DNA of 64,000 bases, taken from Fidelibacterota bacterium. Its GTDB lineage: Bacteria; Marinisomatota; Marinisomatia; Marinisomatales; UBA1611. The stretch covers positions 1 through 64,000 of the forward strand of contig PBAR01000028.1 in assembly GCA_002718285.1 (NCBI GenBank), in the 5' to 3' direction. Positions 8,088 through 15,903 of the stretch are shown piece after piece. The position numbers and the translations under genes were made by a program. The stretch's first letter is position 1; every line of letters starts with the position of its first letter. The notes under the pieces were generated by a model. The model did not search any database, had not been told where the DNA came from, and was given only the letters and a program-made list of their open reading frames with translations.

Positions 8088-8921
8088 TTACTTTTTTTGA
8101 GCTATACCAATTAGCAGACTACCCATACCTAATGTATTTGAAATAGTATAAAGAGATTTTTGAAAAAAACTATATTCTCTGACTTGACCCCAAGTATGAT
8201 CTGTATTCCCACAAACAAAAATCATTTCTGAAGATAAGTTCAATCGTTTATATAAATAATTAATTGTTTTTTCAGTATATGCTCTTAAGTGCATAGGTGG
8301 CTGAATAAAGCCATAATCATGTGAAAGAGATGGTGATATTTTTCGCAGTTTGGCAGTGAGGCTGTTTTGATTCGGCAACTCTAGGTGAATAATGCCACCT
8401 GGTTCCAGCAACTCAGTAATTCTTTTCATAAATTTCAGTGGATCTTCAACATGTTCAATAACTTGATGAGCCATTACAACATCATATTTGTTTATAATTG
8501 AATCAATTGATTCATTAGATATCGGGACACGATTTTTTTTACCAAAGTCTTTCCAATACGAATTTATATCTGTCCCAGTCCATTCAACATTTAAATCTCT
8601 CCATGGTTTATAAAAAACTCCAGGTCCGCAGCCAACTTCTAAAACTTTTTTACAAGGTCGATTTAAGAAATCTTCATAAATTATTTTTCTTCTTGATGCA
8701 AAAGAGATAGCTAAGTCACTAGTCCTATAAAACAAATCGGACATCATCTTTATCCCCTGTAAATTAACTGGTGAAGAATCTCCTCCTATTTCTTTTTCAT
8801 TCATTTCTCCACAATAATCCAATTCACAATTATTACAATGAATAATATTATAACCCCTCCATTTTAAAGAGGTTAGTTGATCTCTATTACTACATACTGG
8901 ACAAACTGAATTATAATTCAT
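8088..8921 (-). CDS. Class I SAM-dependent methyltransferase with N-terminal zinc ribbon
   Basis: 277 residues. The N-terminus has two CxxC pairs, C7/C10 and C29/C32, forming a likely zinc ribbon. The Rossmann-like methyltransferase domain starts with motif I VLEVGCGPG (93-101), followed by an acidic motif II (TGTDIN) and a HVIEHVEDP motif typical of Methyltransf_23-type enzymes. The same layout occurs in sugar C- and O-methyltransferases of polysaccharide and antibiotic loci. It would methylate a sugar or lipid-linked intermediate in the cytoplasm. ATG at 8921, 10 bp from the GT4 stop. Substrate unknown. Confidence 0.82.
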   Translation of the reverse strand: MNYNSVCPVCSNRDQLTSLKWRGYNIIHCNNCELDYCGEMNEKEIGGDSSPVNLQGIKMMSDLFYRTSDLAISFASRRKIIYEDFLNRPCKKVLEVGCGPGVFYKPWRDLNVEWTGTDINSYWKDFGKKNRVPISNESIDSIINKYDVVMAHQVIEHVEDPLKFMKRITELLEPGGIIHLELPNQNSLTAKLRKISPSLSHDYGFIQPPMHLRAYTEKTINYLYKRLNLSSEMIFVCGNTDHTWGQVREYSFFQKSLYTISNTLGMGSLLIGIAQKK

Positions 8922-8931
8922 ATATCAATTT

Positions 8932-10116
8932 TTATAAATTAATAACATTATCAATTACTTTCTCAAATTTGGAATAATTGGTATCTATATCAAATTTATA
9001 TGCTAAATCATGAGATGCTTTAGACATTTGTTTTAATAAGTTTTTATTATTAATAATCTTATTTATTTGAAGTGCTGATTCCTTTGCATCATTAGAGGGT
9101 ATAACAAATCCACAACCCGTATTATCTATTATGTCAGCCTGCCAACCTCCATAATTAATCATTATTGGCTTGCCCGCAGCTAATCCATCAAAAAATTTAT
9201 TAGCTGAATTATTTTCCATCTCAGGTAAATTTATAAAAAAAGAGGCTGTTATCGTAGCTTGCGACAATAAAGAGGGCATTTGATCTTTTGGAACAGAATC
9301 TATACAATATAATGTTTTTTGGAAAACTCCATATTCTTTAGATTTTTGAATAATATTATCTTTATCATATCCATCACCAGCTAGTAAAAAAATCAAATTA
9401 GGATTAATTTTTTTCATCGCTTTTGAGATTTCAACTAAATAAACCATTCCATTTATTCTACCAAAAGCACCAGCATATAAAATTAAATTTTTATTGGTAG
9501 GGAAAGATATATATTTTTTTTTATTATAACTTCTGAATCCAGAAATATCAGATAGATTAGTAACGACTGTAATTTTATCTAATGAAATTTTCTTACTTAA
9601 TTCTTTTTCCATCCCTGAAGACAAACAAACAATATGATCTGAATTATAATATGTTTTTTTTTCAAGCCATTTTGCAATCTTAATAATAATTTTTGATTTT
9701 ATTGCACCTAACGCAATAGGTAATTGAGGCCACATATCTCTAACCTCGAAAACCATTCTTATTCCTTTTAAACGCTTAAGTATTATTGCTGGAAGCGCAA
9801 TCGTTAATGGAGTACTACTTGCTACAATTAAATCATAATTTACTTTTTTGCCTATAGAAAAAATATACCAAAGGAATTCTATAAAAATAAAAGCGCGTTT
9901 TAAATAGCTCATCTTGTTGCTGTAGAGAATTGGTGCCCAATAAACATGTATTCCATCTATTAATGAATATGATAGATTAGATTTATTTTGCCAATTTGTA
10001 GTGACCATATAAACAGTATCCCCTCTAGCTACCAAACGTTTAGCAAACTCATATGATCGCGTTGATCCAGGCATAGAGGGGGTATTAAAATATTGATGTA
10101 TATATAGGATTTTCAT
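8932..10116 (-). CDS. GT4-family glycosyltransferase (WbuB-like)
   Basis: 394 residues with a GT-B fold. The N-terminus MKILYIHQYFNTP with a following GSTRSYEFA segment is characteristic of the WbuB-like subgroup of GT4, retaining enzymes that use nucleotide sugars. The C-terminal donor domain has an AGDGYD glycine-rich loop and an E-rich motif around PEMENNSANKFFDGLAAGKP, corresponding to the EX7E region. WbuB transfers N-acetyl-L-fucosamine in E. coli O26; the donor here is not known. ATG start at 10116 overlaps the upstream GT2 stop by 4 nt, implying coupled translation. Confidence 0.88.
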   Translation of the reverse strand: MKILYIHQYFNTPSMPGSTRSYEFAKRLVARGDTVYMVTTNWQNKSNLSYSLIDGIHVYWAPILYSNKMSYLKRAFIFIEFLWYIFSIGKKVNYDLIVASSTPLTIALPAIILKRLKGIRMVFEVRDMWPQLPIALGAIKSKIIIKIAKWLEKKTYYNSDHIVCLSSGMEKELSKKISLDKITVVTNLSDISGFRSYNKKKYISFPTNKNLILYAGAFGRINGMVYLVEISKAMKKINPNLIFLLAGDGYDKDNIIQKSKEYGVFQKTLYCIDSVPKDQMPSLLSQATITASFFINLPEMENNSANKFFDGLAAGKPIMINYGGWQADIIDNTGCGFVIPSNDAKESALQINKIINNKNLLKQMSKASHDLAYKFDIDTNYSKFEKVIDNVINL

Positions 10117-10937
10117 CGGCTATAAGTTGATTGATAATATCGGTGGGATTTTTTTGCTAAATTAAATAAGGTACGTTTATCAATCATTTTTGTACTCTTA
10201 TGTTCATTATGAATGACTTCTAATTCAGGAAAATAAGTAATAGGAATATTTAATTTTTTTGCTATCTCAGCAATAGTTAATTCTTCGCCATACATTTCAA
10301 AATTATCGTCAAAATATCCTCCATTCAAAAAAAATGAACTTGAAAATATTATTGCACTACCATGTGCAGCATATATTTGCCTTTTTCTACTAATATTTTT
10401 TTTATTCAATCTGAATCTAAATGCACGCAAAAAATTTTTTATAAATAACATTAAACGGGAGAATGAAAATGAAATAAAATAAAGATTCCAATAAAGCCTA
10501 TCCAATCTCGATAATGGTGAAATTAAAAATGGGTTTAAATTCTCTCCTTTTGAATTAATAATATTTGGTGCAATAATTGGGTATTCTTTCACATCAATTT
10601 TCGATAATATTTTAATAAAATTACGATCTGAAAAAGTAATATCATTATTACAAACAAGTACCCAATCAGGATATGATCCTTTTATATTTTTTATGGTATT
10701 AATTACTTTTTTTGCAGCTGGCCAATAATATAAGTTTTTTATATATGAGAAAATTTTTATGTCAATTTCTGAATTATCAATAATTTTTTCCAATTCAATA
10801 TTGCTAATTTTAGTTGCCTCATTATCAGCTATACCAACTTTAACTGATTCAAAATTTTCAACTAAGGATAAAGAATCAATTAAGGATTTAGTCGGTGCAG
10901 TATCGTGAAAATTAACGGTAATTAACCACAACTGCAT
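10113..10937 (-). CDS. GT2-family glycosyltransferase
   Basis: 274 residues, GT-A fold. The first strand is LWLITVNFHD (3-12), the acidic metal site is the NNDITF segment near residue 96, and a GAHGSAIIFS-like acceptor region (AAHGSAIIFSSSFF) and a YFDDNFEMYGEE segment follow, as in rhamnosyl- and related GT2 transferases. It adds one sugar to the growing lipid-linked repeat unit on the cytoplasmic face. ATG at 10937. It overlaps the upstream polymerase gene by 26 nt and the downstream GT4 gene by 4 nt. Donor and linkage cannot be read from the sequence. Confidence 0.85.
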   Translation of the reverse strand: MQLWLITVNFHDTAPTKSLIDSLSLVENFESVKVGIADNEATKISNIELEKIIDNSEIDIKIFSYIKNLYYWPAAKKVINTIKNIKGSYPDWVLVCNNDITFSDRNFIKILSKIDVKEYPIIAPNIINSKGENLNPFLISPLSRLDRLYWNLYFISFSFSRLMLFIKNFLRAFRFRLNKKNISRKRQIYAAHGSAIIFSSSFFLNGGYFDDNFEMYGEELTIAEIAKKLNIPITYFPELEVIHNEHKSTKMIDKRTLFNLAKKSHRYYQSTYSR

Positions 10938-12177
10938 ATTTGGCTATAAATAAAATTATTAATAAAATAAACCAAGCAAATAAAATACTATTGTAATGAA
11001 AAATACTAATTAAAGGTGAATAAATTGTAAAGGCATAAAACATCGAAATAGGTATTGTGTTTACAAAAGACATAGCGGAATTATTTTGAAAAATTGATTG
11101 AATAATATAACCAATTGGAAAAGCAATAAAAATTGCTCCAGGAATAGAAAAATCTATTATTATACCTCGAAATGCAGTGAAAATATTAGTTGATATATCC
11201 TTAGCAATATAGATTGAATCATAAAAACCTAATGGTCTATCTAAAATTCCAATTAGATTAAATGGACCAGCAAAGGTAATTAATCCATTATTTAGTTTAT
11301 AATTCATATCACTTATAATCCACTTAGAAAATGCTGGAAGATAACCAAAAAAGTAGGCACGAATTCGATCAAATAATAATTCAAATATTATTGTATCCGT
11401 TCCTTGCCTAAGCCATTGAATTAAAATAAAAAACAAAGTAAATATTGTTAGGGAAGCTATACTTGATATAATAACTCTAGAATATGATTTTTTTCTATTT
11501 ATTTTATTTTTTGGGTTAACCATATAGGTGCTCAGCCATGAAGAGAAAAAAAGAACTAAACCTAAAAGCATGCTAGTTCTAGCACCTTCTATAATTCCTA
11601 ATAAAATTGATAATAATAATGGTAGAAATGAAATGATCTTAATTCTTTTTGATTGATCATTATAGCCAAATATTATTCCACCAAGTAAATTCGCAGGATA
11701 GATAAAATAGAGACTGTATTTAATTATGAAAGGATAATTCAATAAACCGCTATAACGATCCACTGATATCATGTTTGGAATAATTATCCATTCGCTAAGA
11801 TAATTACCTAAACTATATATATCAGTAGCATGTTTGATCAGTAGGAATATTCCTAATAAACTAATGCTAGAAAAAAATAGCATCGCATGAATAAGAAATT
11901 GATAGTTAAAATGAATTTTTGTGTTAAAAAAATATTTTTGATTAATCGGATTATTTGAATAAGCAACTATTGATCCAGATGCTAATGACATAGAAAAAAT
12001 AGCAATAAACCATATTGCTAAGTGATCTATTTTATAATCAGAAGCAAATAGAATTGGTACAATTGAAAAAAAAGACCAGCAAATACAAAAAAACGCGCCA
12101 GGAGAAGTCCAAGTTTTTGTAATAAATTTTGTTAATATTGAAATTATAATAAGTAAAATAATTGGTAAGATAATCAT
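10912..12177 (-). CDS. Wzy-like oligosaccharide repeat-unit polymerase
   Basis: A 421-residue integral membrane protein with about 10-12 predicted transmembrane segments and no soluble domain. A periplasmic loop with the sequence YFFGYLPAFSKWI, followed by a segment ending NGLITFAGPFNLIG, resembles the O-antigen/oligosaccharide polymerase family (EpsG/Wzy-like). It would join repeat units on the periplasmic side before chain-length control by the adjacent Wzz protein. Start ATG at 12177, 4 bp after the flippase stop. The order flippase, polymerase, transferases is typical of a Wzx/Wzy locus. Wzy families are poorly conserved, so the call rests on topology and context. Confidence 0.78.
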   Translation of the reverse strand: MIILPIILLIIISILTKFITKTWTSPGAFFCICWSFFSIVPILFASDYKIDHLAIWFIAIFSMSLASGSIVAYSNNPINQKYFFNTKIHFNYQFLIHAMLFFSSISLLGIFLLIKHATDIYSLGNYLSEWIIIPNMISVDRYSGLLNYPFIIKYSLYFIYPANLLGGIIFGYNDQSKRIKIISFLPLLLSILLGIIEGARTSMLLGLVLFFSSWLSTYMVNPKNKINRKKSYSRVIISSIASLTIFTLFFILIQWLRQGTDTIIFELLFDRIRAYFFGYLPAFSKWIISDMNYKLNNGLITFAGPFNLIGILDRPLGFYDSIYIAKDISTNIFTAFRGIIIDFSIPGAIFIAFPIGYIIQSIFQNNSAMSFVNTIPISMFYAFTIYSPLISIFHYNSILFAWFILLIILFIAKYAVVVNYR

Positions 12178-12181
12178 GGTT

Positions 12182-13447
12182 TTATAATGATTTAATTTTA
12201 TTCATTGAATAAATTGAATAAATACCAGTTATACTACAGTATATAAAAGCAGATAATAAAGAAGAGTAGGCAGTTGCACGCCCCCCTATTATTGGTAAGA
12301 AATAATAATTTCCAATTATATTTATTATTAGAGAAGGAATAATTGCCATCGTCATTAGACTTGTTTTTTCCATTAATTCTAACATTTTATGAGTTAAAAA
12401 AGATAGTTGCCATAATAATCCGCTCGCTAGCAATGGCACTATAAGTCTTCTTGATTCTGAATCAAATCCTGGAATCATAATTCCCATTAATAAAAAAGTA
12501 AAGTCATTAAACTTCCAGACAATATATAAAATAATAACACCTATAATAAAAACTAATGAAATGCTTTGATTAATTAACCGAGTAGCATCATGATAATTTG
12601 ATTTATTCCATAAACTCATAATCCTAGGATGAAGTGCCATTATAAAAGGAAATAAAGTTAAAGAGAAGAAGCGCGTTAATAGCTCTTGAGTACTAGCATA
12701 TAATCCTAAGTATTGATCTGGAAGATAAATATTAATAAAAAAACGATCTAAAAATGGCAATGCAAGTCCCACTGCAAACCACAAAGATAGTGGCGTACCG
12801 TAATAAGCCCATTTTTTTAAAAGATCATTATTTTGTTTAGCAATTAGATTTTTTATATTTCTGAATCGATAATTTTTAAATGACGTTTTAATCAAAAACA
12901 TCATACTTAATAGGAATGAAAAACTAACTCCCAATAATAAAAATTCCTTATTGGAAGAAATAATTTTCATTAAGAATAATGGAATTGCTAGCGACAAGGA
13001 AGCTTGTATACTAGTTAGAATAAAAACCTTTTTTGGTAAAATTTTTGACTGGAATAAAGTTTTAACATAATTAAAACAACCCATCATAATTATCAACATT
13101 ATTGAAAAGCAGTAAATTTTGATTGAAAGAGGTTGAAAATAAATAAAAATAGATAAAATTAATAAACAAGATACTATAGATATAAATATAGCTTTTGTCC
13201 TATTGTTATTATAGCTATTTAAAATATGATCTTTCGAATAATAACGCAATGTGGACTGATTTAGCCAGCCAAAGCCAACTGCTACAAATAAAGTACATTG
13301 AGACAAAATGAAACTATACTGACCATATTCTTCTGTACCTAAGATTCTTAAGAATATTAATACTGAAGAAAGGCCAACTATACCAGGGATTATTTTTGAA
13401 AGAATATAGAGAAAAGTTTCTTTAAATAATAAACGGTCTAATATCAG
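12182..13447 (-). CDS. wzx: Wzx-type polysaccharide flippase, probable CTG start
   Basis: Flips lipid-linked repeat units across the inner membrane. The conventional TTG at 13306 gives 374 residues and cuts off the first membrane helix. The frame stays open upstream and encodes the canonical flippase N-terminus: LLFKETFLYILSKIIPG, then LRILGTEEYGQYS. With the CTG at 13447-13445 the protein has 421 residues, a normal Wzx length with about 12 membrane segments. There is no in-frame ATG, GTG or TTG before that region. The CTG overlaps the TGA of the Wzz gene as CTGA, and AAGG lies 9 nt upstream. An ATA at 13444 is the next alternative. Confidence 0.82.
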   Translation of the reverse strand: MILDRLLFKETFLYILSKIIPGIVGLSSVLIFLRILGTEEYGQYSFILSQCTLFVAVGFGWLNQSTLRYYSKDHILNSYNNNRTKAIFISIVSCLLILSIFIYFQPLSIKIYCFSIMLIIMMGCFNYVKTLFQSKILPKKVFILTSIQASLSLAIPLFLMKIISSNKEFLLLGVSFSFLLSMMFLIKTSFKNYRFRNIKNLIAKQNNDLLKKWAYYGTPLSLWFAVGLALPFLDRFFINIYLPDQYLGLYASTQELLTRFFSLTLFPFIMALHPRIMSLWNKSNYHDATRLINQSISLVFIIGVIILYIVWKFNDFTFLLMGIMIPGFDSESRRLIVPLLASGLLWQLSFLTHKMLELMEKTSLMTMAIIPSLIINIIGNYYFLPIIGGRATAYSSLLSAFIYCSITGIYSIYSMNKIKSL

Positions 13448-14667
13448 TCTGCAGTACCTTGTATATAATTTTCACGGAAATAAATTGTAAATATGCTTGC
13501 AAAAATACCAAAAAATATTGAAAAAACAATACTCAAACCTCTTCTTGGACGGGTTAGTTTAGCTGGTATACTTGGGGCATCAATAATTTGTACCATATCA
13601 TCTCTTTCAATTTCGTCAATTTTTGCCTTTTCGTGCTGAGTTTTCAATGTTACATATAAACTATTTTGAAGATCTAATTCCCGACCCATCTCTTGTACGC
13701 GCATTGTAAGAGAAGGTGATGATGATATATTACGATTATATTCGCGGAACTCCCTTAGTTCCTGTTCCATTTTTTTCATGCCGGAAGAAACCTCTTTGAG
13801 CCTATCTTCAATAAAAAGTTTTTTTTGCGTTACTCTATTTGTTTTTAATTGACGTTGAATCTTACCTGATTTTTCAATTAACCTATTTGATAACTCAGCA
13901 GAAAATAATGGCTCAAAGGCAGAAACTTCTAACGTAACTACAGGGGAAAGGCGATCTTTAATAATATTAATCATTTTTCTTAATTCTATTATTGCTCTAT
14001 TGTTTTGGTTCTGCTCTTGATACTTTGATAGAGAATGCTCACTAATAATTATTTGCTTCAACGATTTTGTTCCGTACTTTTTTGTTTCATATTCTTCATC
14101 CAATACTTTCGATAATAAATTATTACTAATTACGATTTCAGGGTAAATCTCATCCCATGGAACAGAACCACCAATTGTAAGTGGAATATTTATTCCAAGT
14201 TGCGCTGCGACACCTGAAAAGCCACTCGAACTAGATCCATCTTCTGAAATAGGCAAAACTTTAGATACTGAAGTATAAATGGGGTCAGCAATAAAAAACA
14301 CATATATCACTGTTATTCCCATCGATACCAATGGTAATAACAAGAGTGTTTTTATATTATTTTTTATTATTTTTTTGTTTTGTTGCCAAATAAAATGTTT
14401 TGATTTATGAGGTTCATAGTTTTCGTCATTTTTTTGACTAATTGATCCACTCTGAGTAATTATAGGATTATCAAAATTTTTTGCATTTAAAACTTCTGTA
14501 GTGTATTTCATTAAATGTTTTGGTGGAATCTCTCCAGCTTTAATCCAACCAGATAGAGTTTGTGGAGTTACATTAAAATATTTTGCAACTTGATAATTGC
14601 GCCGAAACCCAAAATGGCGCATTACTTCAATTACAACCTGTTCAGCTGTTAATTCTTTATCTTTCAT
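13444..14667 (-). CDS. Wzz-family chain-length protein with an N-terminal helix-turn-helix domain
   Basis: 407 residues. Residues about 8-58 form a Cro/CI-like helix-turn-helix (YQVAKYFNVTPQTLSGWIKAG at about 25-45 is the core), followed by a polar linker (60-100). Transmembrane helix 1 spans about 105-127, then comes a Wzz periplasmic domain with a long coiled coil (about 280-350). The proline-rich IDAPSIPAKLTRPRRG motif (362-377) precedes transmembrane helix 2 (377-397). There is no tyrosine-kinase domain. The Wzz part sets polymer length together with Wzy and Wza. The HTH would face the cytoplasm and could bind DNA or a protein partner. ATG at 14667; the stop overlaps the flippase CTG. Confidence 0.88.
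   Translation of the reverse strand: MKDKELTAEQVVIEVMRHFGFRRNYQVAKYFNVTPQTLSGWIKAGEIPPKHLMKYTTEVLNAKNFDNPIITQSGSISQKNDENYEPHKSKHFIWQQNKKIIKNNIKTLLLLPLVSMGITVIYVFFIADPIYTSVSKVLPISEDGSSSSGFSGVAAQLGINIPLTIGGSVPWDEIYPEIVISNNLLSKVLDEEYETKKYGTKSLKQIIISEHSLSKYQEQNQNNRAIIELRKMINIIKDRLSPVVTLEVSAFEPLFSAELSNRLIEKSGKIQRQLKTNRVTQKKLFIEDRLKEVSSGMKKMEQELREFREYNRNISSSPSLTMRVQEMGRELDLQNSLYVTLKTQHEKAKIDEIERDDMVQIIDAPSIPAKLTRPRRGLSIVFSIFFGIFASIFTIYFRENYIQGTAD
13457..13460 (-). promoter_or_regulatory. Shine-Dalgarno-like AAGG for the flippase
   Basis: AAGG within the last codons of the Wzz gene, 9 nt before the CTG at 13447. It supports a coupled, non-ATG start for the flippase. Confidence 0.45.
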
Positions 14668-14679
14668 AACTGATTTTTA

Positions 14680-15903
14680 TTATTTAGATATTCCATCAGG
14701 ATTTGTTCCTACTAATAAAATATCAAAAAGACTTGCGCCGAATGATTTTGTAGAGCCAACAAAAACAAGATTATTATTAGAAGATTCAAATAAAGACCAA
14801 CCCCAATCATCTTCATCCATTGATCCATAAGAATTACTCCAAATTATATTTCCTGAATTATCCAATTTTGTCATGAAAGCATCATTTTTACTTTTATTAT
14901 TTGGTTGTCTAGAAGACCCTACGACTACAACACCTCCCAAATTCGTTGTAGTTGCACTAAATTGATTTCTTTGATGACTATTAGAATTAAGTCTACGCTG
15001 CCAATCAATATTTCCCGATCCATCAATTTTGATTATTGTAGGTTGAAAAACTTCAGGTGAATTGACAGAATTGACACCTGAACATAAATAATAAAATCCT
15101 TCTGCCGATTTTGAAATAGTAAATATTGATTGTGAAATTTGGCTTTCATCAAGCAATTCTTTTTCCCAAAGCAAATCTCCTTTTTCATCAATTCGTAAAA
15201 TTAGACCATTTAATGAACCTTTGCTATATCGATCTCTTGCGCCAACTAATATAAATCCCTGATCATCTAATTGAATTATATCATAGGCCCATTCATGATT
15301 AGGGAAAGCTTTATTTCCATATGCTTTCTCCCAAATTTTTTCACCATTTTGGTCGATTTTTACTAAATATATATCCGTATTACCAGAAGATATACCAGGA
15401 CTATTTGATGATCCTGCAATAATATATCCTCCCCCAATTACCTCTATAGCTGAATAGGCAACTTCCCACATACTTCCGCCGTATACCTTCTCCCATTCTT
15501 TGTTACCATGGAAGTCTGTTTTTATAACAAACATCTGCTGACTATTGCTATATGACCATGTATATCCAACAAATAAAAATCCCCCATCTGATGTGGAAAC
15601 GACATCTAAACCAGCTTCATTGTCTCCTCCGCCAAAATATTGTTCCCATTCCATAACCCCACGAGTATTGGTTTTAATAGCCCATAAATCAGATTTTCCT
15701 CCTATTTCAGGAGCTCTTTGACCAACAACAATGATTCCATCATCAAATTGCGAATATGAAGCATTCCAGCCATAATCATACCCAACAGTTCCAAAAGTTC
15801 TAGAAAATCCTGGCGGAATATTGCCCTGCCACTGATAATCTTTTCCTATATCATCACAAGCAAAAAACAATAAAATTGATATAAAAGTTATGTGTCTTTT
15901 CAA
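14680..15903 (-). CDS. Repeat-containing (beta-propeller-like) putative lipoprotein
   Basis: 407 residues. The N-terminus has a short hydrophobic signal ending at C16 (FFAC followed by DD), a lipobox-like site, though the -3 residue is Phe. The rest consists of six or seven repeats of about 50-55 residues, each with an I-K-T/I-D-x-x-G-x-x-x-W-E-K core and an x-G-G-F-I-x-V-G strand. This pattern suggests a beta-propeller. Similar repeats occur in secreted proteins of Bacteroidetes and Marinimicrobia. The start is a TTG at 15903 directly abutting the TAA of the wza gene, so the two are translated together. Role in export, perhaps as a periplasmic or surface accessory, is inferred from position only. 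Confidence 0.7.
   Translation of the reverse strand: MKRHITFISILLFFACDDIGKDYQWQGNIPPGFSRTFGTVGYDYGWNASYSQFDDGIIVVGQRAPEIGGKSDLWAIKTNTRGVMEWEQYFGGGDNEAGLDVVSTSDGGFLFVGYTWSYSNSQQMFVIKTDFHGNKEWEKVYGGSMWEVAYSAIEVIGGGYIIAGSSNSPGISSGNTDIYLVKIDQNGEKIWEKAYGNKAFPNHEWAYDIIQLDDQGFILVGARDRYSKGSLNGLILRIDEKGDLLWEKELLDESQISQSIFTISKSAEGFYYLCSGVNSVNSPEVFQPTIIKIDGSGNIDWQRRLNSNSHQRNQFSATTTNLGGVVVVGSSRQPNNKSKNDAFMTKLDNSGNIIWSNSYGSMDEDDWGWSLFESSNNNLVFVGSTKSFGASLFDILLVGTNPDGISK

Noticed and set aside
13307..13443. Intergenic region between flippase and Wzz
   Set aside because: It encodes the flippase N-terminus in frame.
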